Positions 1-6,413 of a DNA stretch of 13,446 nucleotides are shown here, piece after piece. Below the pieces are notes generated by a model that had not been told where the DNA came from, ran no database searches, and saw only the letters and a list, made by a program, of their open reading frames with translations. Both the position numbers and the translations under genes were made by a program. This DNA is from JAVKSM01 sp039583705. GTDB lineage: Bacteria; Actinomycetota; Actinomycetes; Mycobacteriales; Pseudonocardiaceae. Positions within the stretch are counted from its first letter, which is position 1. Each line of letters starts with the position of its first letter. The DNA lies in contig JAVKSM010000095.1 in the NCBI GenBank assembly GCA_039583705.1, positions 1 to 13,446 on the forward strand. The letters run 5' to 3'.

Positions 1-420
1 CAGCAGGTCCTCGGGGTCGGCGGGCACGCCGTGCGCCCGCAGCAGGCGGCACCACCGCTCCCGCTCGCCCAGCTCCTCGACCCACTGCGGACCGTCCCAG
101 CCGTGCCCGTGGTGCCCGATCCGGTGACCCGGGGACAACGCGTCCAGAGCGCTGGTGCTCTGCGGTCCGGTGCCGTGCAGGTTCACCGCGACGTCCACCG
201 GCGAGGGAACCCCCGGCCCGGTCAGCCCGGCAGGCCCGGTGCTGGGCAGCACCTCGTCGACGGCTCCGGTCAGCGCCACGACCGGCGCCAGCCACCCGCT
301 CGTCGCCAGCACCAGACGGTGGTCGGGGAAATGTCGCCGCAGCGCGCGCAGCGCGGGCACGGCGACGAGCAGGTCGCCCAGCTTGAGGGCGCGCAACACG
401 AGCAGCACGGGCGCCGGCAC
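1..420 (-). CDS. GT9-family glycosyltransferase (heptosyltransferase-like), N-terminal part, cut by window edge
   Basis: The visible 140 residues open with LLVLRALKLGDLLVAVPALR (residues 6-25). This is the N-terminal strand and loop of the GT9 family, which includes the ADP-heptose:LPS heptosyltransferases WaaC and WaaF. A beta-alpha repeat follows, with HRLVLATSGWL near residues 34-44 and VDVAVNLHGTGPQST near 75-89. The start is GTG at 420, chosen because GGAGG lies seven bases upstream at the right distance. The C-terminal half, which carries the nucleotide-sugar site, is outside the window, so donor and acceptor cannot be judged. The gene is divergent from the regulator at 502. Two more GT9 genes in the window suggest it belongs to the same glycan system. 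Family assignment is firm; heptose as its substrate is inference from the neighbours. Confidence 0.85.
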   Translation of the reverse strand, partial: MPAPVLLVLRALKLGDLLVAVPALRALRRHFPDHRLVLATSGWLAPVVALTGAVDEVLPSTGPAGLTGPGVPSPVDVAVNLHGTGPQSTSALDALSPGHRIGHHGHGWDGPQWVEELGERERWCRLLRAHGVPADPEDLL

Positions 421-432
421 GGACGACCCTCC

Positions 433-456
433 TACCCGGTCGGGACGCTGCCAAAC
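433..456 (-). promoter_or_regulatory. Candidate SigB/SigF-type promoter for the leftward GT9 gene
   Basis: Read on the minus strand, GTTT (456-453) and GGGTA (437-433) are separated by exactly 15 bases. This matches the general actinobacterial SigF/SigB pattern GTTT-N15-17-GGGTA. The -10 element overlaps the ribosome binding site, so the transcript would be leaderless or nearly so from the GTG at 420. The divergent neighbour is a partner-switching regulator of the kind that controls such sigma factors, which makes the match more attractive. Short motifs arise by chance, so this is only a candidate. Confidence 0.35.
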
Positions 457-501
457 GTCTCCGGCTTGCGCCACGGCCGGTGACACGATGTGCTGTGAGC
501 C

Positions 502-2451
502 GTGACCGAGGAGAGCGACCCATCGGGCGCGCCGCATACCACCTTGGCCGCGCTCGACCAGCTCCCTGCGGTCATCTGGGTGTTCTCCGGTCCGGACCAC
601 GTCGCCGTGCTCGCCAACCGGGCCGGCCGGGAGTACCGCGGCGGTAGCCGGATGCACCTCATGGGCCGTCCCCTTCGGGAGTCGCTGGCCACCGAGAACC
701 GCCCGCTGGTCGACCTCCTCGACGAGGTCTACGCCTCGGGCCGTACCCTCACCTACTACGAGACCGAGATCCACATCGACGGCGCGGAACGCTTTGTCAC
801 CTTCACCGCGGTCCCGTTGCGTGACGACGCCGGAGCGGTCACCGGCGTGCTCGCCCACATGACCGACGTGACCGACTCGGTGCGGGAGCGGCGCCGCGCC
901 GAGCGGGCGCTGGCCTCCGAGCACGAGATCCTGCTCGCGCTGCAGGACCGGCTGCTGCCCAGCGGCCTGCCGCTGCTGCCAGGGGTTCGGGTCGCCGCGC
1001 GCTACCGCTCAGCCGGCGAGCACCTCGACGCCGGCGGTGACTGGTACGACGCGGTGCCGCTGGATGGCGGCCAGGTCGGCGTGTCGGTGGGCGACGTCGT
1101 CGGGAACGGCCCAGGCGCCGCCGCGCTGATGGGCCAGCTCCGCGGTGCGCTGACAGCGGCGATGCTGGCCTCCCCCGACCCGGCCGTCGCCCTGGCCCAC
1201 CTGGAGCGGTTCGTGGCGACCGTGCCGGGCGCGAAGGGCAGCACGGCCTGCGCGGCGGTCCTCGACCCCGCTGACGGCGTGCTGCGCTACGCAAGCGCCG
1301 GCCATCCGCCGCCGGTGCTGGTGCGCGCCGACGGCGTCGCCGAGCTGCTGGCCGTCGAGCCGAGCGCGCCGCTCGGGGTGGCCGGCACCGCACCGGTCTG
1401 CGGGCAGCTCCGGCTGGATCCGGGTGAGGCCGTCCTGCTGTACTCGGACGGCGCCGTGGAACGGCCCGGTATGAGCACCGAACGTGGTGAGCAGCGGCTG
1501 CTGACGGCCTGTCACGACGCGTGGCGCGGTGGTCCGCTGGCGGCTGCCGAGCTCGTCGAGTCGGTGCTCGCCGCGGTCACCGACTCGCCCCCCACCGACG
1601 ACGTCGCCCTGCTCGTGCTGACCCGCCCGATCGTCGTGGTGCCGGCGCTGCGGGTGGAGCTGCCTGCCACCCCGCAGGTGCTGGCCCGGTTGCGGCTGCG
1701 GTTGCGGCGGTGGCTGGCCGAGGTCGGGGTGGTGGAGGAGGACTCGGTCGCGCTGCAGATCGCCAGCGGGGAAGCCACCGCCAACGCGGTCGAGCACGCC
1801 TTCCCCGACACCGGGACGGTCGGCACCGTGGTGCTGTCAGCCGAGCTCACCGACCACAGCGAGGTCCGGATCCGGATCGCCGACACCGGCCGCTGGCGGG
1901 ACCCCCCGGCCGAGCCCGCAGGGCGCGGCCGGGGGCTGCTGCTCATGCGACAGTGCACCGACTCCGTGGAGCTGCGCCGTGGCAGCCCGGGTGGGGGTGT
2001 CGGGCAAGGATCAGCCGGCACCGAGGTGGAGCTGGTACGGCGGGTCCGCGGGTCGACGGTGGAGCAGCCGGACCTGCCGTCGGGTGACGCGGCCGGGCTG
2101 GACGTCCCTGATCCGGGCATCTCGGTGGAGGCCACGGAGTCGGGGGTGCTCGCCGTCCTCGTCGGCGACCTCGACGCGAGTGGCACCCGGGAAGTCAGCC
2201 GGGCGCTGCGGGGAGCCTCCCGGGGAGGTGCCCTGCCGCTCACGGTGGACACCTCGGAGCTGGACTACCTCGCGAGCGCGGGCGTGCTCATGCTCTTCGA
2301 ACTGGCCGCCGAAGCCACCGCCGCCGGCACCCGGCTGGTCGTGCTCAGCCGGCGGGGCAGTGCGGCCCACCACGTGCTCGAGTTCACCGGCTACTCCCAG
2401 GTCGCGGACCTGCGGGTGCTCGACCCGGTGCCGGATCCCGTGCGGGGCTGA
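502..2451 (+). CDS. Multidomain partner-switching regulator: PAS, PP2C (SpoIIE/RsbU) phosphatase, RsbW-like ATPase, STAS
   Basis: This 649-residue protein has four domains. A PAS-like sensor spans about residues 15-125 and is followed by a charged linker helix. A SpoIIE-type phosphatase spans about 155-375, with GGDWYD (178-183), GDVVGNG (197-203), YSDGAVE (314-320) and PTDDVALL (364-371) supplying the metal-binding aspartates. A GHKL anti-sigma-kinase-like ATPase spans about 385-515, with N-box EATANAVEH (424-432), DTG (461-463) and GRGRGLLLM (474-482). A STAS anti-anti-sigma domain spans about 540-645. M. tuberculosis Rv1364c has the same order and similar length. The likely role is stress- or ligand-controlled release of an alternative sigma factor, in the cytoplasm, since no membrane segment is seen. 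GTG 502 is the first start after an in-frame stop at 496-498; no good ribosome binding site is visible. In the STAS domain the usual DSSG-type phosphorylation motif reads ASAG (591-594). Confidence 0.9.
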   Translation: MTEESDPSGAPHTTLAALDQLPAVIWVFSGPDHVAVLANRAGREYRGGSRMHLMGRPLRESLATENRPLVDLLDEVYASGRTLTYYETEIHIDGAERFVTFTAVPLRDDAGAVTGVLAHMTDVTDSVRERRRAERALASEHEILLALQDRLLPSGLPLLPGVRVAARYRSAGEHLDAGGDWYDAVPLDGGQVGVSVGDVVGNGPGAAALMGQLRGALTAAMLASPDPAVALAHLERFVATVPGAKGSTACAAVLDPADGVLRYASAGHPPPVLVRADGVAELLAVEPSAPLGVAGTAPVCGQLRLDPGEAVLLYSDGAVERPGMSTERGEQRLLTACHDAWRGGPLAAAELVESVLAAVTDSPPTDDVALLVLTRPIVVVPALRVELPATPQVLARLRLRLRRWLAEVGVVEEDSVALQIASGEATANAVEHAFPDTGTVGTVVLSAELTDHSEVRIRIADTGRWRDPPAEPAGRGRGLLLMRQCTDSVELRRGSPGGGVGQGSAGTEVELVRRVRGSTVEQPDLPSGDAAGLDVPDPGISVEATESGVLAVLVGDLDASGTREVSRALRGASRGGALPLTVDTSELDYLASAGVLMLFELAAEATAAGTRLVVLSRRGSAAHHVLEFTGYSQVADLRVLDPVPDPVRG

Positions 2452-2484
2452 GGTGCCGAACCCGTGGGGGGCTGCGGTGCCGGG
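2437..2484 (+). repeat. 24-nt imperfect tandem duplication across a stop/start junction
   Basis: Positions 2437-2460 and 2461-2484 match at 20 of 24 bases. Each copy carries a run of G followed by GCTG(A/C)GGTGCCG. In copy 1 this includes the TGA stop of the regulator (2449-2451) and the GTG at 2453. In copy 2 the TGA has become TGC and there is an equivalent in-frame GTG at 2477. The downstream gene therefore has two nearly identical start sites. Confidence 0.85.
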
Positions 2485-3532
2485 ACCAGTGGGCCGGGTG
2501 CTGGTCGTCCGGCTGGACAGCGACGGTGACGTGCTGCTCGCCGGGCCGGCGGTGCGGGCGGTGGCCGCCGGCGCCGGCGATGTCGTCCTGCTCGCCGGTC
2601 CCCGCGGAGCGCAGGCCGCCGAGCTGTTGCCGGGCGTCGCCGAGGTGCTGGTCTGGCGCAGTCCGTGGGTGGACTCGCCGCCGCCGCCGGTGCGGCGCGT
2701 CGACCTGGAGGACGTGGTGGCACGCCTCGCCGCCACCGGGTGCGCCGAGGCGGTGGTGCTCACCTCGTTCCACCAGTCGCCGCTGCCGACGGCGCTGCTG
2801 TTGCGGCTGGCCCGCGTCGGCCGGATCACCGGGGCGTCCGTCGACTACCCGGGCAGCCTGCTCGACGTGCGGGTGCGTCCCGGCGAGGACCTGGCAGAGG
2901 ATCTGCCCGAGTCGCAGCGCGCGCTGGCGATCGCCGCGGCGGCCGGATACCGGCTGCCGGACGCCGACGACGACCGGCTCGCGGTGCGGCCGCCGCCCGA
3001 CGTCGCGAGGCTGGTCGGGCAGGGACCGTACCTGGTGGTCCACCCCGGGGCGTCCGTCCCGGCGCGGGTGTGGCCGCCGCAACGCTGCGCCCAGGCGGTG
3101 GCCGCGCTGACCCGCGCCGGCCACCGGGTCCTGGTCACCGGCTCGCCCGCCGAGCGCGAGCTCACCGCACGGGTGGCCGCCGGGTACGCCCTGGACCTCG
3201 GAGGGCGCACCACGTTCGCCGAGCTGGCCGGGGTGCTGGCCGGGGCACGGGCCGTGGTCGTCGGCAACACCGGGCCGGCGCACCTGGCCGCCGCCGTCGG
3301 GACGCCGGTAGTCTCGCTGTTCGCGCCGGTGGTTCCGGCGAGGCGCTGGGCGCCCTACGGCGTGGCGTGTGTGCTGCTCGGCGACCAGGACGCGCCGTGC
3401 CGCGACAGCCGGGCCCGGGCCTGCCCGGTCCCCGGCCATCCCTGCCTCACCTCGGTGAGCGCCGTCGACGTGCTGGCCGCGGTTGACACGCTGCTATCGG
3501 CGTCACGGGGGGCCGACGTTTCGTTACGTTGA
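2453..3532 (+). CDS. GT9-family glycosyltransferase (heptosyltransferase-like)
   Basis: This 359-residue protein transfers a sugar, probably a nucleotide-activated heptose, to an unknown acceptor. The N-terminal half holds VLVVRLDSDGDVLLAGPAVR (16-35), typical of GT9. The C-terminal half holds the nucleotide-sugar site motifs VVHPGAS (195-201) and VVVGNTGPAHLAAAVGTP (268-285). A Cys-bearing tail (C316, C324, C331) is of a kind I associate with actinobacterial GT9 proteins. No membrane segment is seen. The gene starts one base after the regulator's stop, so the two are probably co-transcribed, linking signalling to glycan synthesis. The start is GTG 2453, or GTG 2477 (351 residues) in the second copy of a duplicated junction; the latter has the longer G run upstream. 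Family is firm; sugar specificity is inferred from the gmhA/hldE genes downstream. Confidence 0.88.
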   Translation: MPNPWGAAVPGPVGRVLVVRLDSDGDVLLAGPAVRAVAAGAGDVVLLAGPRGAQAAELLPGVAEVLVWRSPWVDSPPPPVRRVDLEDVVARLAATGCAEAVVLTSFHQSPLPTALLLRLARVGRITGASVDYPGSLLDVRVRPGEDLAEDLPESQRALAIAAAAGYRLPDADDDRLAVRPPPDVARLVGQGPYLVVHPGASVPARVWPPQRCAQAVAALTRAGHRVLVTGSPAERELTARVAAGYALDLGGRTTFAELAGVLAGARAVVVGNTGPAHLAAAVGTPVVSLFAPVVPARRWAPYGVACVLLGDQDAPCRDSRARACPVPGHPCLTSVSAVDVLAAVDTLLSASRGADVSLR

Positions 3533-3586
3533 GTAGTAGTCGCTACGCAGAGGTTTATCGATCTTGTCTGGTGCAATCCCTGGGCA
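3533..3586 (+). promoter_or_regulatory. Relatively AT-rich gap, likely promoter region of the glycosyltransferase/heptose operon
   Basis: This 54-base gap is the only break between co-directional genes from 502 to 8653, and its base composition drops visibly compared with the coding DNA around it. All downstream genes to 8653 are coupled, so a promoter here would serve the whole heptose operon. I see TTGAGT at 3529 and T-rich sequence near 3553-3559, but no pair with convincing -35/-10 spacing. A 4-bp GTAG/CTAC dyad is present near 3536-3545. The role is inferred from position, not from a clear motif. Confidence 0.3.
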
Positions 3587-4567
3587 GTGAGCAGGCCGCT
3601 TCGGATCGTGATCTGGCACGTGCACGGGTCGTGGAGCACCGCTTTCGTCCAGGGTCGCCACCACTACCTGCTGCCCGTGCTGCCCGAGCGGGGTTCCTGG
3701 GGCGGCGGCCGCCCCCGGGCCTGGGAATGGCCGGCTTCCGCCGTCGAGGTCCCCGTCGACCGGCTCCGGGACGCCGAGGCAGACGTCGTCGTGCTGCAAC
3801 GCCCCGAGGAGCTGGAGCTGGCCCGCCGCTGGCTGGGCCGGGAGCCGGGCGGTGACCTGCCCGCGGTGTACGTCGAGCACAACGCCCCGCGGGGCGACGT
3901 TCCGTGCACCCGCCACCTGCTCGCCGACCGCGCGGACGTCACGCTGGTGCACGTCACACACTTCAACGCGCTCATGTGGGACTCGGGGCGGGCACCGACG
4001 GCCGTGGTGGAGCACGGGGTGGCCGATCCGGGGCACCGCTACACCGGGGAGCTGGACGCCGCGGCGGTCGTGGTCAACGAACCGGTACGCCGCGGCCGGG
4101 TCACCGGCACGGACCTGCTGCCGCGCTTCGCGGCGGCCGCCCGGCTGGACGTCTTCGGCATGGGACTGTCCGGACTGGACGACGCGGCCGGCCGGATCAC
4201 CGCCGTCGGGGACCTGCCGCAGCGCCGGCTGCACGCCGAGATGGCGCGGCGCCGGATCTACCTGCACCCGCAGCGGTGGACCTCGCTCGGCCTGTCGCTG
4301 ATCGAGGCGATGGCACTGGGAATGCCCGTGGTGGCGCTGGCCACCACGGAGGCGGTGGCGGCGGTGCCGCCGGAAGCGGGGGTGATCTCCACCGACGTCG
4401 AGGTGCTGACCCGGGCGGTGGCCGACCTGGTCGCAGACCCGGAGCGGGCGCGGCAGATGGGCAAGCACGCCCGGGAGGCGGCACTGGTCCGTCACGGGTT
4501 GCACGGCTTCCTGTGCGCCTGGGACGAGGTGCTGGAACGAGTGGTCTCGAGAAGGAGGACGGGATGA
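3587..4567 (+). CDS. GT4-like glycosyltransferase (GT-B fold), variant active-site motif
   Basis: This 326-residue protein is a compact GT-B enzyme. The N-terminal Rossmann half begins RIVIWHVHGSWSTAFVQGRH (6-25) and includes VYVEHNAPRGD (94-104). The C-terminal half ends in the GT4 signature, IYLHPQRWTSLGLSLIEAMA (224-243). In the EX7E motif the second Glu is present (E240), but the first position is Thr (T232). This may alter donor binding or catalysis. The start is GTG 3587, with no clear ribosome binding site; GTG 3608 is an alternative seven codons in. The last four bases overlap the next gene (ATGA), so it is co-translated with the second GT4 enzyme. It is the first gene of the operon leading to gmhA and hldE. 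The sugar and acceptor cannot be read from the sequence. Confidence 0.85.
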   Translation: MSRPLRIVIWHVHGSWSTAFVQGRHHYLLPVLPERGSWGGGRPRAWEWPASAVEVPVDRLRDAEADVVVLQRPEELELARRWLGREPGGDLPAVYVEHNAPRGDVPCTRHLLADRADVTLVHVTHFNALMWDSGRAPTAVVEHGVADPGHRYTGELDAAAVVVNEPVRRGRVTGTDLLPRFAAAARLDVFGMGLSGLDDAAGRITAVGDLPQRRLHAEMARRRIYLHPQRWTSLGLSLIEAMALGMPVVALATTEAVAAVPPEAGVISTDVEVLTRAVADLVADPERARQMGKHAREAALVRHGLHGFLCAWDEVLERVVSRRRTG

Positions 4568-5793
4568 GGATCGCGATGGTGTCAGAGCACGCGAGCCCAC
4601 TGGCGCCGTTGGGCGGCATCGACGCCGGCGGGCAGAACGTGCACGTGCGCGCGCTGTCCCTCGCGCTGGCCGGGCTCGGCCACGACGTCATCGTGTACAC
4701 CCGTCGCACCAACCCCACCGTCCCGGACCAGGTCCGGATCGACCGGCGGGTGACCGTGGACCACGTGCGCGCCGGCCCCCCCGTCGAGCTACCCAAGGAC
4801 GAGCTGCTGCCGCACATGGGCGCGTTCGCCGACCACCTGCGCGCGCGGTGGAGCCGGCAGCGACCCGATGTCGCGCACGCCCATTTCTGGATGTCCGGCC
4901 TGGCCGCGGTGCTCGCCGCCCGCCCGCTCGGCACGCCCGTCGTGCAGACCTTCCACGCCCTCGGCAGCGTCAAGCGTCGCCACCAGGGCACGGCCGACAC
5001 CAGCCCGCCGGAGCGGATCCGGCTGGAGCGCACCCTCGGCCGCAGCGTGGCCCGGGTCGCGGCCACCTGTTCCGACGAGGTATTCGAGCTGGTCCGGCTC
5101 GGGGTACCGCGCTCGGCGGTCTCCGTCGTGCCCTGCGGGGTGGACACCGCCGCCTTCACCCCCGACGGCCCGCGTGAGCAGCGCAGCGCCCGGCACCGGC
5201 TGGTCGTCGTCGGGCGGTTGGTGCCCCGCAAGGGGGTCGCCACGGTGATCCGGTCGCTGCCGGCCCTGCCGGAGACCGAGCTGGTGGTCGCCGGGGGTCC
5301 GCCGCCCGCCGCGCTGGACGACGATCCCGAGGCGGCGGCGCTGCGGCGGTGCGCGCACCGGGTCGGCGTCGGCGACCGGGTGAAGCTCATCGGACGGGTG
5401 GATCGCGACGCCATGCCCGCGCTGCTGCGCTCGGCCAACGCCGTGGTCTGCGTGCCGCGCTACGAGCCCTTCGGCATGGTGCCCCTGGAGGCGATGGCCT
5501 GCGGGGTGCCGGTGGTCGCCTCCGCCGTCGGCGGACTCACCGACACCGTCGTGCACGGCGTCACGGGGCTGCACGTGCCGCCGGACCGGCCGGACGCGGT
5601 CGCCAGGGCGCTGCGGGTGCTGGTGCGAGACGAGGCCACCCGGGTCGGGTTCGGCAGCGCCGGCCGGGACCGGGTGGAGGCGCGCTACTCCTGGCCGCGC
5701 ATCGCCACCGAGACCGTGCGGCTCTACGAGCGGGTGCTCGGGAGCACCGGCGCCACGACAGGTGCGGGCGCGCTGGCCGGGAGCCGACGGTGA
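4564..5793 (+). CDS. GT4-family glycosyltransferase (MshA/sucrose-synthase-like branch)
   Basis: This 409-residue GT-B retaining glycosyltransferase begins MRIAMVSEHASPLAPLGGID, followed by AGGQNVHV (21-28), the donor/acceptor loop typical of the branch containing MshA and sucrose-phosphate synthases. VVGRLVPRKG (215-224) starts the C-terminal domain. The catalytic EX7E motif is intact (E301 and E309), within YEPFGMVPLEAMACGVPVVA (300-319). It probably adds a hexose in the assembly of the same glycan as the GT9 enzymes. The ATG at 4564 has a strong ribosome binding site, AAGGAGGA at 4552-4559, and overlaps the upstream stop (ATGA). The last bases overlap the gmhA start (GTGA). MshA itself is unlikely, because the neighbours are heptose genes and not mycothiol genes, but similarity alone does not exclude it. 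Confidence 0.9.
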   Translation: MRIAMVSEHASPLAPLGGIDAGGQNVHVRALSLALAGLGHDVIVYTRRTNPTVPDQVRIDRRVTVDHVRAGPPVELPKDELLPHMGAFADHLRARWSRQRPDVAHAHFWMSGLAAVLAARPLGTPVVQTFHALGSVKRRHQGTADTSPPERIRLERTLGRSVARVAATCSDEVFELVRLGVPRSAVSVVPCGVDTAAFTPDGPREQRSARHRLVVVGRLVPRKGVATVIRSLPALPETELVVAGGPPPAALDDDPEAAALRRCAHRVGVGDRVKLIGRVDRDAMPALLRSANAVVCVPRYEPFGMVPLEAMACGVPVVASAVGGLTDTVVHGVTGLHVPPDRPDAVARALRVLVRDEATRVGFGSAGRDRVEARYSWPRIATETVRLYERVLGSTGATTGAGALAGSRR

Positions 5794-6413
5794 GCATCGG
5801 TCGCGGGAGCGGCTCGGGGTCGCTGGCGGCCGCGCACCGCCACGTCGACGCCCTCGCCGAGGCGTTGGACGCGCTGCGCTGCGCAGCGCCCACGATCGCC
5901 CGCTGGGGCTGCGACCTCGCCGGCCGGCTGGTCGCCGGGCAGCGGCTGCTGGCTGCGGGAAACGGCGGCAGCGCGGCCGAGGCCCAGCACCTGACCGCCG
6001 AGCTGGTCGGGCGCTACCGCGACGACCGCGAGCCGTTCTCGGCGATCTCACTGCACGCCGAGACCTCCAGCCTCACCGCGATCGGCAACGACTACGGCTA
6101 CCGCGAGGTCTTCGCGCGCCAGGTCAGGGCGCACGGCCGGCCCGGCGACGTACTGGTGCTGCTGTCCACCAGCGGGTGCAGCGGGAACCTGCTGGCCGCC
6201 GCGAAGGCCGCGCGCCGGGTCGGGCTGACCGTCTGGTCGCTCACCGGCCCGGGCCCCAACCCGTTGGCGGCGTTGAGCGAGGACGTGCTGTGCCTGCCGG
6301 GGCCGCCGCCGACCGTCCAGGAGGCGCACCTGGTCGCCGTCCACCTGCTGTGTGAGGCGGTGGAACAAGCCCTCGGCGCAGCGGAGCTGCGCCGGACCGA
6401 GCTTGTGTCCTGA
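5790..6413 (+). CDS. gmhA: Phosphoheptose isomerase (sedoheptulose 7-phosphate isomerase), SIS domain
   Basis: This 207-residue single-SIS-domain protein should convert sedoheptulose 7-phosphate to D-glycero-D-manno-heptose 7-phosphate, the first step of ADP-heptose synthesis. The phosphate-binding loop AAGNGGSAAEAQH spans 55-67. The residues aligned to the zinc and catalytic ligands of E. coli GmhA (H61, E65, Q172, H180) are all present as H67, E71, Q177 and H185. SLTAIGNDYGYREVF (94-108) and LSTSGCSGN (125-133) also match GmhA. These residues separate it from DiaA and from sugar-phosphate SIS regulators. GTG 5790 overlaps the upstream TGA, and the gene ends directly against the ATG of the hldE-like gene. 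The N-terminus carries a short GSGSGS stretch before the first helix. Confidence 0.9.
   Translation: MSIGRGSGSGSLAAAHRHVDALAEALDALRCAAPTIARWGCDLAGRLVAGQRLLAAGNGGSAAEAQHLTAELVGRYRDDREPFSAISLHAETSSLTAIGNDYGYREVFARQVRAHGRPGDVLVLLSTSGCSGNLLAAAKAARRVGLTVWSLTGPGPNPLAALSEDVLCLPGPPPTVQEAHLVAVHLLCEAVEQALGAAELRRTELVS

Noticed and set aside
3483..3488. Perfect TTGACA -35 hexamer near the end of the GT9 gene
   Set aside because: No -10-like hexamer occurs 16-18 bases downstream; that stretch is G-rich, and the hexamer encodes part of the conserved C-terminal helix.
3904..4563. Long open frame running through the first GT4 gene into the frame of the second, which would make a 629-residue protein
   Set aside because: The upstream part is Arg/Gly/Ala-rich with no family motif and lies in a shifted frame over a clear GT4 gene; the true start at 4564 has a strong ribosome binding site.
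4564..5793. Calling the second GT4 gene mshA
   Set aside because: Sequence similarity fits the broad branch, but the locus has heptose genes and no other mycothiol genes, so the specific name is not supported.
5790..6413. DiaA or transcriptional-regulator SIS protein instead of GmhA
   Set aside because: The H67/E71/Q177/H185 set matching the E. coli GmhA site and the hldE gene next to it favour the isomerase.
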